A stretch of DNA of 64,000 nt from DATMNI01 sp963817515. GTDB taxonomy: Bacteria > Acidobacteriota > Terriglobia > Bryobacterales > Bryobacteraceae. Below, piece by piece: positions 20,601-31,149 of this stretch. Position numbers and translations under genes: made by a program. Positions within the stretch are counted from its first letter, which is position 1; the number at the start of each line of letters is the position of its first letter. The notes beneath the pieces were generated by a model. That model did not search any database, was not told where the DNA came from, and worked only from the letters and a program-made list of their open reading frames with translations. The DNA lies in contig CAWFPJ010000013.1 of the NCBI GenBank assembly GCA_963817515.1, positions 85,217 to 149,216 of the forward strand. The letters are read 5' to 3'.

Positions 20601-20838
20601 GTTTGTGCTCGAAGGCCCGGGATACAACATGCAGCACCTTTCCATCGCCAAGACCTTCAGCTTCACCGAGCGGCTGAAGTTCACGCTAACGGCGGCCGCG
20701 GCCAACGTGCTGAACCACCCGAACTTTAGTCTTCCCGCGGGAAACATCTCGTCGCCGGGCACTGTGGGCGTGATCAGCGGGCTGGCCCCGGGAGGCGAAT
20801 CGAGACAGATTGAGTTGCGGGGACGAATCGATTTCTAG
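17638..20838 (+). CDS. Oar-like TonB-dependent receptor
   Basis: 1066 residues, with AAGGAGG just upstream of the ATG; a second ATG four codons in (MKFHSRLFLASLAVCATLLG) begins the signal peptide proper. The carboxypeptidase-regulatory domain is at about 28-115 (VRGTTSDPSGGVVPGADIQ, GTYRMTVTHAGFKTF). The plug region has QVQEGQDGHTNDQPVNQLND and ARVGYMNLVTKSGSNEFH, and the barrel ends IELRGRIDF with a terminal aromatic. Compared with the first receptor the plug lacks the LPLNGR motif, so this is a distinct subgroup. The substrate is unknown; position beside DUF1080 and DUF1501 genes suggests a carbohydrate. Confidence 0.92.
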   Translation: METLMKFHSRLFLASLAVCATLLGQVTLSTVRGTTSDPSGGVVPGADIQITNLETNAKRQVKSGDSGDFEIPDLQRGTYRMTVTHAGFKTFVADKIILEGSQIRRINVAFELGAVGTQVTVVENAALIQTDSAKIQTAVDTTKHFDTPWVGGDAGLDQSLYITVSPLVNLTNGLWSSQWAGQNSNQVQEGQDGHTNDQPVNQLNDILDAQEVTVVAVNNTAEFARVGYMNLVTKSGSNEFHARASYWNQSSALGARQFFDTAKARQLIHTASLSASGPIIKNKTFFFASANVLKVPSHTFYLESVPTSQMRSGDFSQLLSLSSPVVVKDPLNGLPFPNNTIPTSRISSVSQAVNTSYLPAPNLGGPNQLSNNYGFTFPFADDYTLRKDFTQRVDHQITSKNRIMGRVIENWDLYVLPTNFPAFSWTRVRFNIHTVVEDTHIFTPTLVNTVRVGFYKEKYTDGETVYGVTPFKGDQAVKQIGLQGVNPKNYSAEGFPDLAITGYPTMSTQPGGERQNDHDWGFADNVTWNKGRHVFKFGGEYKPQSRYSGYIPDGNYGNFSFNGSLAGYGYADFLLGLPFTSTRLDPLTNRTLHDTELGLFIQDSYKVNDRLTLDLGLRWDRFGPPYYGDNLMYNWDPTSGNVIIPQGTTGAISPLYPSSITLVTGDVRMQPSNTNFVPRIGAAYRIHDKTVIRGGYGIFNETMGRYAYVQGTGPFQISETYQNTVTNGQPLFSFPNPFPASLSNANVPSQSVTGYPVSATNGKIHQYNATIERQFKDMGFRISYVGSHDYGMHYTVSVDKPMPSLIPFTASRRPYPQYVGATLVRTNGESKFNAMTVEVIRKVGHVTLDAHWSLASSYSNFQSGADLESPYASPVYSRDQFTPRQRFVMNLSWEIPVGRGRRYLSNAHPFVNGVLGGWQLYWIGYLQTGMFFSPTYSGSDPSNTNTVGGLPNRICNGNLPSDQRSVTHWFDPACFTAPTPGTLGNSGAFVLEGPGYNMQHLSIAKTFSFTERLKFTLTAAAANVLNHPNFSLPAGNISSPGTVGVISGLAPGGESRQIELRGRIDF

Positions 20839-20993
20839 AACCGTGTTGCGCCTTTCGAAGGAGGGACGGCACCCTCGTGATGATCGCCCGTTCTGCATGT
20901 ATGCTCTCGGCAGATATTTTCTTGAGGGCGAGAAAGTACTTGAAAACGGCTGCGTGATGAGCCAGAATTAAGCAAACCATTCTCGGGGAGGCT

Positions 20994-23900
20994 GTGTTGA
21001 GAACTTTTCTGCTTCGGGTTTTATCAATTACGCTGAATCTTTCGCTCATCGTGCCGTTTGCGATGGCTCAAACTACCACTGGTTCGATCGTTGGCCTGGT
21101 GACGGATTCCACGGGTGCTGCCGTACCGAATGCGTCGGTGACAGTGACCAGAGTGGACACCGGCATCGCGACGAAGACAACCACCAACTCGTCTGGGAAC
21201 TATGTCGTAACGCCTCTGCAGAGTGGTCCTTATTCGGTTGCGGTTGAGGCGCAGGGCTTCAAGAAATCGGTGAGCGGCGGCATCACGCTCAACGTTCAGG
21301 ACCGCCTGGCGGTGAATGTGGTTCTCGAGATTGGCGCGATCACGGAGACCGTGGAGGTTAAGGAAACCGTGCCAGCGTTGCAGACCGACACGTCATACCT
21401 CGGCCAAGTCGTAGACAGCCAGAAGATTGTCGACCTGCCGCTCAACGGCCGCTTTTTCACGCGTCTGGCGGTGCTGACGGCCGGCGCCGCTCCTACCGCC
21501 CCGGGCGCGCGCGATGAGAGAACCGGGGGCTTCAGCGCCAACGGCGTGCGGCCGTACCAGAATAACTATCTGCTGGACGGCATCGACAACAATAGTCTTT
21601 CCGAGGACCTGACCAACGAAGCCAGTTTCGTTGTGGGACCGTCGCCCGATGCCATCGCGGAGTTTAAGGTGCAAACCAACTCCATGAGCGCCGAGTTCGG
21701 CCGTTCGGGCGGTGCGGTTATGAACGTGACATTCAAGTCCGGAACCAATCAACCCCACGGCAGCGTGTTCGAGTTTCTGCGCAACAGCGCTCTTGACTCC
21801 AAGAACTTCTTCGACCCGCCCACCGGTCCCACTCCGCCGTTTAAGCAGAACCAGTTTGGTGCAGCGGTGGGCGGCCCGGTGGAGTTTCCGCATTACAACG
21901 GCAAGAACCGCACGTTCTTCTTCGTGGACTATCAGGGAACGCGGATCCGCACTGCACACACCTTCCAGGCGACGCTGGCGCCGCTGGCCTGGAGAACCGG
22001 CAATTTTAGCGGGTTCAATCCGGTTTTTGATCCGAACACGACGATCATTGCAGAACGGCCAGCCGGTTCGAACGCCGTTTCCCAACAATCAGATTCCGGT
22101 ACAGCGATTTGATCCGGCTTCTCTCAAGCTGATTTCATTCATGCCCGCGCCCAACGTGCCTGGATCGGTTTCGTTAACCGGTGTCGCCAACAACTACCTC
22201 AGCAATCCCGTTGAGCCGGATACCACCGATCAGGGCGACATACGGATCGACCACAGAATCTCCGACAAAGACAGTCTGTATAGCCGCTTCAGCATGGCGG
22301 ACCAGAACCTGTCGCCGCCGGCGGCGATTCCGCCTCCACTTTCGGCGGCCGCATTCTCTTCGGGGAATTGGACCAACAACACGCGGCAGGCGATGTTCAG
22401 CGAGACCCACATTTTTTCTCCGCGCGTGATAAATGAATTCCGCGCGGGCTATACCCGCCTGCGCACGGAGCGGCTGCAATTCAACGCCAACGACAATCTG
22501 TCGTCCCAAATCGGCATTCCCGGCATTCCCTTCACTTCCAACAATGGCGGCCTGCCGCGCTTCAGCGTCAGCGGCGTCAGCACGTTTGGCAGCGCGACCT
22601 ACCAGCCGACCCGCGAGTTTGAGAATGTCTTCCACTTCATCGAAAACGTGAGCGTGATCAAAGGCGGGCACACAATCAAGATAGGCGCCGAGTGGAAACC
22701 GATTGTGAACTTCAGCATTCTTCAACCGCCCACTCCGCGCGGTGGCTTTACATTCAACGGGAATTCCACGCGCGACTCGAACAATCGTGGCGGCAGCGGC
22801 TTTGGCTTCGCCGATTTTGCTCTGGGCATACCTTCCAACGCGTCGATCGCTTCGTTTATCAACGACACTTTCCAGCAGCCGGGCTACTTCTTCTACGTCC
22901 AGGACGATTTCAAAGTCAACAACAGACTCACTTTTAACCTCGGGGTGCGCTACGAGTTCATCTCCGAGCCGAAAGAGCGGCGGGACGCCGAGGCGAACTA
23001 TAATCTCGCCACTGGAGCCCTGGACATTGCCAATGGACGGACAGATCCATTACCGTCCAGCTTCTTTCCGCAGATTCCTATCAATCGCAACGCACCCAGG
23101 CAACTGGTTCCCCAGGACCGTAACAACTGGGCGCCCCGGGTCGGCTTCGCCTACAAGTTGACCAACAAAACCGTAATTCGCTCTGGCTACGGGGTCTTCT
23201 ATTCATCCTATGAGGCCGGGCCGCTCAGCATCCCGAATCCGGGTAACAACCCGCCGTTCTACGTCCAATCCAACTTCCCGGCGGTGAACTTCTCAACACC
23301 GAACCCGGTTGTGAATCAACTCTCGCGCGGACTCCCTTTGAATGCGTTCAGCAATCCGGCCGCGCCGTCGTTGTTCTCTCTCGATCCGGGCTTCCGCAAT
23401 CCATACGTCCAACATTGGAACTTCGGCATACAGCAGGAACTTGGATTCAACACAGTTTGGGAGATCTCCTATGCCGGCTCGGCGGGCAAGAAGCTGTATG
23501 AATTCCGGAACGCGAACCAGCCTCTGCCAACCACTGACCCCAATGCCGACGTGGATCCCAGGCGGCCGCGACCGTTCCTTGGCGGAGACTTGACGTACTG
23601 GTGCTCCTGCGGCAGTTCCACCTATCACTCGCTGCAAACCAAGATCGAAAAGCGGTTCACAAACCATCTCAGCTTCCTCGGCGCATACACCTTCGGCAAG
23701 TCGCTTGACGAGCAGTCGCAGGCTTCATTAGGGTTCGACAACAGTACCAGCGTTCGAAGTGAGTACAACTATCGCCAGGAAAAGGGGCGTTCCGACTACG
23801 ATCAGGCTCACAGGGTTGTGGTCAGCTACACGTACGAGATACCTTTTGGAGAACATCTGAAGGGACCAGCAAAGCAACTGGTCAACGGCTGGCAGCTTGT

Positions 23901-24325
23901 GGGCATCCACTCGTACACCACCGGTACACCATACACGATTCACGCCCTGACGGATTTTTCCAACACCGGCGGGGATGCGCGTCCGAACGCTGTTTTAGGC
24001 GTTTCCGACGAACCCGCGGGCGGACGTACCCGGCAGCAGTGGTTTAATCCGGCTGCGTTTTCAAACCCTGTGTCCGGACAATTCGGCAACATGGGTCGAA
24101 ATACGCTCACCGGTCCCAGCAACGTCAGTATCGATTTGTCGATTTTTAAGAATTTTCCGATCAACGACCGCGCCCGGATCCAGTTCCGAACCGAGTTCTT
24201 CAACCTGATCAATCACCCGAATTTCCGGGGCCTCAGCACTACCTATGACGGCTCCAACCCGGGAGAATTGACTACCGGCGGCAACCTCCAGACAGATTCA
24301 ATTTGCCGCGAAGCTTCTGTTCTAG
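20994..24325 (+). CDS. Oar-like TonB-dependent receptor, frame broken twice
   Basis: Reading through two breaks gives about 1110 residues. The start is GTG at 20994 or TTG at 20997, the latter five bases after GGGGAGG. A signal peptide, regulatory domain (SIVGLVTDSTGAAVPNAS) and plug (LPLNGRFFTRLAVL, AEFGRSGGAVMNVTFKSG) are in the first frame to about 22050. The barrel resumes one frame over at NGQPVRTPFPNNQIP. Near 24289 a second shift is needed to reach the conserved C-terminus RQIQFAAKLLF and the stop at 24323-24325. Each break is repaired by removing one base. The full family architecture remains, so sequence error or very recent damage is more likely than an old pseudogene. Confidence 0.85.
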
Positions 24326-24350
24326 CGGCCTAGAGAGAATATGAGCATGA

Positions 24351-24373
24351 CCGCTCCCTCACGGTCGCGGCTC
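24351..24373. repeat. dispersed 23-bp repeat, copy 1
   Basis: Identical over 23 bases to 44654-44676. It begins CCGCTCCCTC and ends GTCGCGGCTC, with the arms CCGC and GCGG inverted. It starts 26 bases after the stop of a TonB receptor gene. A second small hairpin, CGGGCT-GA-AGCCCG, follows at about 24384-24397. Likely a REP-like intergenic element. Confidence 0.6.
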
Positions 24374-24383
24374 AGATTCAGAG

Positions 24384-24397
24384 CCGGGCTGAAGCCC
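24384..24397. repeat. small perfect hairpin beside the dispersed repeat
   Basis: CGGGCT-GA-AGCCCG, six-base arms with a two-base loop, between the receptor stop and the next gene. There is no U-tract, so it is more REP-like than a Rho-independent terminator. Confidence 0.4.
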
Positions 24398-24437
24398 GCC
24401 TCAAGATGAATACGGTCGGGGAACGTTTGGTTTTTCC

Positions 24438-27400
24438 ATGCTGACGCGGCGCCGATTCTTTGAAAGCGCCGCGGCTGCCGGCGCTGGGTTTGATCCTGCC
24501 GAAATGCCCTTTCGCGGAGCCGTTTCCAGTTCGCTTTCGCAAGCCGCTTCCCTTTGAATCCCTGTTCGAATTCATTGAGGCCGGCCACGACGAGTTTGCC
24601 GGCGAGAAGCAAGCGGCTCAAATCACGGCTCAACTGGATGCGATATTCAAGACCCGCGCTTTGCCCCTCAGCAACAACTTTGAGGGAGCCTCACCGCGGC
24701 CGGCGCGCTATCGGGCGCTGGCAGAGGGCGTGGCGCAAGCGGAGTTCGATCCGCGGGAACGGGACTTCGAGCAAGGACTAAACAAATGGCTGGATTCACT
24801 GGGGCAGATACGTAGCGCACGCTTTTTTGTGCTGCCGAAGGAGCGCGTCCGATACGAAATCGCCAGCTCAGGGCCGGATGGACTCCGGTATCGTGTTGGC
24901 TTATGGAAGCAGACCTGGTCGGACGGCAGGCTGCTGCGATTTGAGCCGATCGAGGAGACGTTGGTCAGTTCTCCGCGGACGTTGTTTCAGGATGTGACTT
25001 CGCAGGTTTTTGGAGGCGCGGAATCATTTCAAACCCAGATGCGCCGCGGCGTGCCTTACTGGCGGGCGCGACTCGATTCGGCTTGCGGAATCGATGTCTA
25101 CGGGAACAATGGCATTGCCGCAGGCGACATCGACGGAGATGGATGGGACGAAGTCTATGTCTGCCAGCCGGGCGGATTGCCGAATCGCCTGTATAAGAAC
25201 CGCGGCGGAGCCATGGAAGACATCACGGAGCAGGCGGGCGTGGGAGTTCTGGACGACACCGCCAGCGCGCTGTTTGTCGACTTTCGAAACACCGGCCGGC
25301 AGGATTTGGTGGTGCTGACCAAAGACGGTCCGCTGCTTTTTCTCAACCAGGGCCGCCTGCCGTTTCTCTATAAGCCCGACGCATTTCGATTCGCATCGCC
25401 GCCGCAGGGAACTTTCACCGGCATGGCCGCCGCCGATTATGACCTGGATGGCCGCGTGGATCTTTATCTCTGCACATACATTTACTTCCAGAGCGAAGAT
25501 CAGTACCGGTATCCAGTTCCTTACCATGATTCTCAGAATGGGCCGCCCAATTTTCTGTTCCACAACGAGCTGACGGGGGAGGGAGGATTCTTTGAGGATG
25601 TCACTGCCCGCGTTGGAATGAATGAGAACAACAATCGCTACAGTTTTGCGCCGGCCTGGTGCGATTTCGATGGCGACGGCTGGCCGGATCTCTATGTGGC
25701 GAACGATTTCGGGCGCAACAACCTGTACAAGAACGAGCGCGGCCGGTTTCACGATATTGCGGCGGCAGCGGGTGTGGCGGATGTGGGGCCCGGAATGAGC
25801 GCCGCGTGGTTCGACTATGACGGGGACGGGCGCCAGGACCTTTACGTGAGCAACATGTGGACTGCGGCCGGCCAGCGCGTGGTGGAGGACAAGGCCTTCG
25901 CAGCGGCGCCGGATGAGACGCTGCGGAATGCTTACCGGCGGCACAGCAAAGGCAATTCGCTGTATCGCAACCAGGGCGGCGGCGCCTTTGAATCGACGGA
26001 GGCGGCGGAAGGCGTGGAGATGGGACGCTGGGCATGGGCGTCGGACGGAATCGATTTCGATAACGACGGAACGCCGGAGATCTACATTACCTGCGGAATG
26101 CTCACGAATTCTTCTAAACAAGACCTGATGAGCTTTTTCTGGCGGCAAGTGGTTTCCCGTTCTCCGGCCACGAATGTGGCCGCCCCTGCGTACGAAAACG
26201 GGTGGAACGCGTTGAATCAACTGATTCGCGGAGATTACAGTTGGAACGGCCGCGAGCCCAACGTGTTTTACGCCCGACGCCTGGGCCATTTCTATGATTT
26301 TTCCGGTGTCTCAGGGCTGGATTTTGCTGAGGACAGCAGGGCTTTCGCGGTGACGGATCTGGACGGCGACGGAAGTCTCGATTTAGTGCTGAAGAGCCGC
26401 CTGGGGCCGCAGGTGCGGGCATTTCAGAACGATTGGGGTCAGAGCCGGCATTCCATCGCGATCGAGCTACAGGGAACGCGGTCGAATCGGGACGCCATCG
26501 GGGCACGGGTTGAGGTGGAGCATTCCGATAAGCGTACGGTAAGGATCCTGCAGGCAGGTTCGGGCTATATTTCGCAGCACACCAAACGTCTCTACTTCGG
26601 ATTGGGAGACGCCTCAAGCACTGGGAAAGTCCGCATTCTTTGGCCGTCGGGGCTGGCGCAGGAGTTCGAAGGACTGGCCGCCGGGTTTCGTTATCAGATG
26701 GTGGAGGGATCGGACGAACTGAAGCGTGTGGCGTTCCTGCCGCGGAAGCCTTTGGCAGCCGCCCGGGCCACGATTACGGCGGACAATCGCACGCATTTTG
26801 AACCCTCATGGCTGCTGGAGCCGGTGCCGCTTCCCGAATCGCCGAAGGGCCGGGGATTTCTTTGCCTGTTCTCGGGGCAGAAGCCCCCGGCGCCACCGGG
26901 ACTGCCCTTTCAGATGGTGGATCTCGGCGGCGAGGCGTCGGACCGGAGCGCCTGGTACGCGCTGTTCCGGATGTATCTTTTCGACTATCGGGTGGACCTC
27001 ACTTTGCCGTTGCTTCTGATGGTGGACGAGCGCGGGATGGCGCATAAAGTCTATGAAGGAATCCCGGAGGCAGGCAGCCTGCGCGCGGATCTTGCGAAGA
27101 TGCAGGACAAAGACCGAATCCGTCTGGCGCTGCCGTTCCCCGGAAAGTATTACGCTCCACCGCAGCGCAATTACTTTCGGCTGGGCGCCGCCTTCTATTG
27201 GGCCGGCTATCCGAATCAGGCTTTGATTTATATGGAGGAAACGCTACGCAGCACTCCCGATAACAGCAAGGCGCATCTGGCGGTGGGGCACATTCATTTG
27301 GAGGCGGGGCGTTATGCACCCGCCCGTGAACACCTGGAGCGCGCCGTTAAACTGAGCCCCGCGTCGGCTGATGCCTGGATCAATCTGGGAAGCCTGGAGA

Positions 27401-27918
27401 CGGCGCTCGAGGACTATGCCGCCGGGCTGCAGGATTTTGAAAAGGCTCTGGCGATTCTTCCGGACTCGGCCTTCGCTCTGCTGAGCGCCGGACGCGCCAA
27501 CAGTAAGCTGGGGCATGCGTCGACCGCCGAGCGGATGCTGCGCCGCGCGCTCGAAATCGAGCCGAAGAATGCCGAGGCCTCGAACCAACTGGGAATACTA
27601 CTCTCCGAGCAGAACAGAACTGAAGAAGCTCGAAAGTCTTTCCAGGACGCCATTGCCGCCGCGCGCGATCATACCGGAGCCATCAACAACCTGGGCGTGC
27701 TCTATATGCAGACGCAAAAGCCGCAAGACGCCATCGCGGTATTCCGCTATGGTATCGAGGTAGCCCCGGATGAGGAGCTGCTGTATTTCAACCTGGCGCG
27801 AGTGTACGTGGCAGTGGGCGACCGCGTGAAGGCCCGGGACGTTTTGCAACAGCTGCTGGTCCGCCGTCCGGACAGCGTGATGGGGAAGAAGGGACTGGCG
27901 GAGCTGGGCGTGCCATGA
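24438..27918 (+). CDS. Tat-exported FG-GAP/ASPIC/TPR protein (CRTAC1-like), leader frame-disrupted
   Basis: About 1160 residues. The ATG at 24438 opens a twin-arginine leader (LTRRRFFESAAAAGAG), but one extra base in gctgggtttgatc, near 24485, throws the leader out of frame with the body, which continues LILPKCPFAEPFPVRFRKP. The body has FG-GAP/VCBS propeller repeats with calcium-like loops (AAGDIDGDGWDEVYV, FDGDGWPDLYVANDF, FDYDGDGRQDLYVSN, about residues 215-640), an ASPIC/UnbV domain (GARVEVEHSDKRTVRILQAG, about 675-740), a linker, and at least six TPRs (about 910-1145). Family members are extracellular or periplasmic binding scaffolds. It follows a TonB receptor on the same strand. Confidence 0.85.
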
Positions 27919-28006
27919 ACCGCGAAGCCGGCACGCCGGAGAACGCCATTTCTAAATAAACGCCGGGAGAAGTTGCGTAACAATATGGGATGAGGAATCA
28001 GGCTCA

Positions 28007-28711
28007 ATGTCCCTACCGCAACGGCCTTCGGGCACTCCGGCTTTCTTATTCGACCTGGACGGCACGCTGGTGGATAGCGTCTACCAGCACGTAATCGCGT
28101 GGAGGGATGCGCTGGAGGAGGCAGGGCTTCCGCTGTCGGTGTGGCGCATCCACCGGCGCATCGGCATGAGCGGCGGCTTGTTTGTAAACGCGCTGGCTCG
28201 CGAGACGGGCCGCAGCCTGGGGCCGGATGAGGTGGCGCGCATGCAGCAGTTGCATGCCAAAGCCTTTCACGGATACTCGGCGCAAGTACGCCCGCTGCCG
28301 GGTGCGCGCGAATTGATGGCGTACCTGGCGCAGGCGGGGGTGCCGCATGCGATTGCCACCAGCGGATATCGGGAAACGGCGGGACCCACGGTGAAGTCGC
28401 TCGGCATCGGCCCGGAGGTTCCATTGATCACGCGCGACCAGGTGGCGCGCGCCAAGCCCGACCCCGACCTTTTTATCGCGGCGGCAGAACGCCTGGGCGT
28501 GCCGATTGAACATTCAGTGGTGGTGGGGGACAGCATTTGGGATCTTCTGGCTGCGCGGCGGGCGCGGGCGCTTGGTGTGGGCCTGCTGTCAGGCGGCTAC
28601 GGGGAGGAGGAGTTGCAGCGCGCGGGCGCTTACCGGGTTTATCAGGATCCGGCGGACCTGCTGGCACATTTGGATGAGGTGGGAGTGAGGGCCCACGAAA
28701 CGCAGGCTTAG
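28007..28711 (+). CDS. HAD-superfamily phosphatase (phosphoglycolate/beta-phosphoglucomutase-like)
   Basis: 234 residues with all HAD motifs: FLFDLDGTLVDS (motif I, nucleophile aspartate and acid/base), IATSGYRE (motif II), the lysine in RAKPDPDLF (motif III) and VVVGDSIWDLLAARRA (motif IV). The helical cap between motifs I and II places it in subfamily IA, with phosphoglycolate phosphatase and beta-phosphoglucomutase; the substrate cannot be assigned. It begins 88 bases after the TPR protein on the same strand and ends 17 bases from a convergent dehydrogenase gene. Confidence 0.88.
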   Translation: MSLPQRPSGTPAFLFDLDGTLVDSVYQHVIAWRDALEEAGLPLSVWRIHRRIGMSGGLFVNALARETGRSLGPDEVARMQQLHAKAFHGYSAQVRPLPGARELMAYLAQAGVPHAIATSGYRETAGPTVKSLGIGPEVPLITRDQVARAKPDPDLFIAAAERLGVPIEHSVVVGDSIWDLLAARRARALGVGLLSGGYGEEELQRAGAYRVYQDPADLLAHLDEVGVRAHETQA

Positions 28712-28728
28712 AAGCCGGCGAATGATGC

Positions 28729-29499
28729 TTAACGCCCCATCCATCCGCCGTCTACGGTGAGCACTTCACCGCTGACATAGTCCGAAGCTGCCGACGCCAG
28801 GAACACCACTGCGCCGGCCATGTCTTCGGCTTCGCCCCACCGGCCGGCTGGAATGCGCGCCAGAATGGCCGGATTACGCACCGGGTCGGCCCGCAACGCC
28901 GTGGTGTTGTCGGTGGTGATGTAGCCTGGCGCGATGGCGTTCACCTGCACGTTGCGCCCGGCCCATTCGTTGGCCAGCGCCTTGGTCAACTGAGCCACTC
29001 CGCCCTTCGCCGCGGCATAGCCCGGCACCGTAATGCCGCCCTGGAAACTCAGCAGGGAGGCCGTAAACACGATCTTCCCCGCCCCGCGCTGCAGCATGTC
29101 GCGGCCGAATTCGCGCGCCAGCACAAATTGCGCGTTCAAGTTGATCTCCATGATCTTGTCCCAATATTCGTCCGGGTGTTCGGCGGCCGGCTTGCGCAGA
29201 ACGGCGCCCGCGTTGTTGATCAGGATGTCGACCGGCGGGCACTCGCGCTTCACGGTTTCGATGAAGCCGTAGACCGCGCTTCGATCCGCCAGATCGCAGG
29301 CATAGGTCCAGCACTTGCGGCCGCACGCTTCAATCTCTGTAGCCACCGCGCTGCCCTGCGGTTCCAGACTGGCGCTGGTGGCTATGATATCGGCGCCGGC
29401 TTGGGCCAGGGCCACGGCCATCGCCTTGCCGATGCCGCGGCGGGCACCGGTGACGAGAGCGGTTTTTCCATTTAGTTTGAATCGATCAAGAATGCTCAC
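28729..29499 (-). CDS. kduD: 2-dehydro-3-deoxy-D-gluconate 5-dehydrogenase-type SDR
   Basis: 256 residues of the classical short-chain dehydrogenase fold: TGARRGIG nucleotide loop, NNAG, and YAAAKGG carrying the catalytic tyrosine and lysine. The C-terminal segment DNTTALRADPVRNPAILARI, then PAGRWGEAEDMAG and DYVSGEVLTVDGGW, is characteristic of the KduD / 2-deoxy-gluconate dehydrogenase group, which handles keto-deoxy sugar acids from pectin or uronate breakdown. It follows the zinc dehydrogenase gene with a two-base gap, so the two are an operon. An active-site assay would be needed to separate KduD from close sugar-acid dehydrogenases. Confidence 0.82.
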   Translation of the reverse strand: MSILDRFKLNGKTALVTGARRGIGKAMAVALAQAGADIIATSASLEPQGSAVATEIEACGRKCWTYACDLADRSAVYGFIETVKRECPPVDILINNAGAVLRKPAAEHPDEYWDKIMEINLNAQFVLAREFGRDMLQRGAGKIVFTASLLSFQGGITVPGYAAAKGGVAQLTKALANEWAGRNVQVNAIAPGYITTDNTTALRADPVRNPAILARIPAGRWGEAEDMAGAVVFLASAASDYVSGEVLTVDGGWMGR

Positions 29500-29501
29500 G
29501 A

Positions 29502-30521
29502 CTATTCTCCGCAGGAAATAAGAATCTTCATGACCTCACCGCCGGTCTCCATCTGGCGCATGCCGTCTTCCAGACGATCCAGGGGAACAACGTTGGTGAT
29601 GAGCTGATCCAGCGGCAGCTTGCCCGATGACGCCAGCTGGATGGCCATTTCGAAATCTTCGGCCTCATAAACGCGCGCACCAGCCAGACGCAGCTCGCGC
29701 CAGAAGAACCGGAACAAATCCACCTTGGGCGGCTCCGCGTAAATCGCCACTACCACGATGCGGCCACGCGTTCGCGGCAGCTTCGTCATCATTTCCGATC
29801 CGGCGGCTGAGCCCGAAACTTCGAAGACCACGTCCGCGCCCGCCGCACCGGTCCGTTCGTTGACCAGCGCCACCAGGTCAGTGTCTTTGGGATTCACGGC
29901 GTCAATCCCCAATTGGCGCGCCAGCTGAATGCGAAACGGGTTGACCTCGGCCATCAAGACGCGGGCGCCGCGTGTTCGCGCCACCAGGGCGATCAGCACG
30001 CCGATAGGGCCGCCGCCGATTACCACTACGTGCTCACCCGCCCGCACCTCGCCCATACGGACATCGTGACAGGCCACCGCGATGGGTTCCACCATGGCGC
30101 CCGACCGCAGAGAGAGCGAGGCGGGAAGCCGGTGCAGCGTGTGAGCTGGAACCGTCCAGAGGCCCTGCAATGCGCCTGGCGTATCGATCCCGATGAACTT
30201 CAGGTTGTGGCAGATATGACTGTGGCCAGCCTGGCACGCGGGGCATTGGCCGCAAGGGTCAAGAGGCCGCACGGTCACGCGGTCGCCTGGCTGGTAACCG
30301 GCCACGCCGGCACCAAGGGCCGCGATGGTGCCCGACATCTCATGCCCCATGACGTGCGGCAGCGTCAGGCGGTGCGCCATGGCTCCGTGAAACAAGTGCA
30401 GATCTGTGCCGCAGATTCCGCAATACTCCACGCGAATCTGTACCTGGCCGGGCCCGGGTTCCACGGGAACGCAGGGGGCCACGCGAAAGGTCTGGTTACC
30501 TTCGAAGAATGCGGCTCTCAT
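29502..30521 (-). CDS. zinc-dependent medium-chain alcohol dehydrogenase
   Basis: 339 residues, MDR family. Catalytic-zinc positions are seen in CGICGTDLHLFHG and GHEMSG; the structural-zinc loop is DPCGQCPACQAGHSHIC, with four cysteines. The NAD-binding loop is VIGGGPIGVL. Length and motifs fit the sorbitol, threonine or galactitol dehydrogenase group. It is the first gene of a two-gene operon with the KduD-type enzyme, so a sugar-alcohol or aldonate substrate is likely; family knowledge alone cannot choose. Confidence 0.88.
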   Translation of the reverse strand: MRAAFFEGNQTFRVAPCVPVEPGPGQVQIRVEYCGICGTDLHLFHGAMAHRLTLPHVMGHEMSGTIAALGAGVAGYQPGDRVTVRPLDPCGQCPACQAGHSHICHNLKFIGIDTPGALQGLWTVPAHTLHRLPASLSLRSGAMVEPIAVACHDVRMGEVRAGEHVVVIGGGPIGVLIALVARTRGARVLMAEVNPFRIQLARQLGIDAVNPKDTDLVALVNERTGAAGADVVFEVSGSAAGSEMMTKLPRTRGRIVVVAIYAEPPKVDLFRFFWRELRLAGARVYEAEDFEMAIQLASSGKLPLDQLITNVVPLDRLEDGMRQMETGGEVMKILISCGE

Positions 30522-30556
30522 GTCAGTCTACGATCTCACAGGTTGGGATTACTGTG

Positions 30557-31111
30557 CTAGCCTGCGAAATGCGCGCTGACCACCAGGAAAAAGAGAGTCC
30601 CTACCGCGATCACGGCACCGTGCGGCAACCCAACGGCCTTCTTGTTCTTCACGTCCAGCTCTTCATTTGCGAGATAGGCCGGCCGGCCGCTCTTCATTTC
30701 GGTGAGAATGAATCCCACGTTGAACAGCGTCTTCCTCACCCGTCCGCTCATGGTAATCAGGATCAACGACATCATTCCGCCGATGATCGCGGTGACCACG
30801 AAGATGCCGAACCAATTCTGCCACCCGACTATGGCGCCAACCGCGGCCATTAACTTCACGTCGCCGGCGCCCATGGCCCGTAATGCGTACAGACCAAGGT
30901 AAATACCGAACGCCAGCCCCAAACCGGCCAAGGACAATCGCAATCCAGGCCAGCCCTGATAGAGAAAAGTATTCATCGCCAAGCCACACAGAGCGCCCAG
31001 CACCGTAAGCCAGTTGGGAATTCTCCGGTAGCGCACGTCGTAAACCGCCGCACCCAGCACTAAGGCCAGCAGCAACGCCTCCACACCGGGAGGCGGAAGA
31101 GTGAAACTCAT
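30557..31111 (-). CDS. small A24 prepilin peptidase (CpaA/TadV-like)
   Basis: 184 residues with four to six membrane segments. The two catalytic aspartates of the type IV prepilin peptidase family are present: YDVRYRRIPN (Asp25) and GAGDVKLMAA (Asp84). The protein lacks the N-terminal methyltransferase domain and zinc-binding cysteines of PilD, as in CpaA-type peptidases that process Flp or Tad pilins. No pilin genes adjoin it; it sits between sugar dehydrogenases and a GH3 hydrolase on the same strand, so its partner pilus must lie elsewhere. Confidence 0.85.
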   Translation of the reverse strand: MSFTLPPPGVEALLLALVLGAAVYDVRYRRIPNWLTVLGALCGLAMNTFLYQGWPGLRLSLAGLGLAFGIYLGLYALRAMGAGDVKLMAAVGAIVGWQNWFGIFVVTAIIGGMMSLILITMSGRVRKTLFNVGFILTEMKSGRPAYLANEELDVKNKKAVGLPHGAVIAVGTLFFLVVSAHFAG

Positions 31112-31149
31112 GGATAGTTAGATTGTACCAGGACTACCGGAACGTTCTA

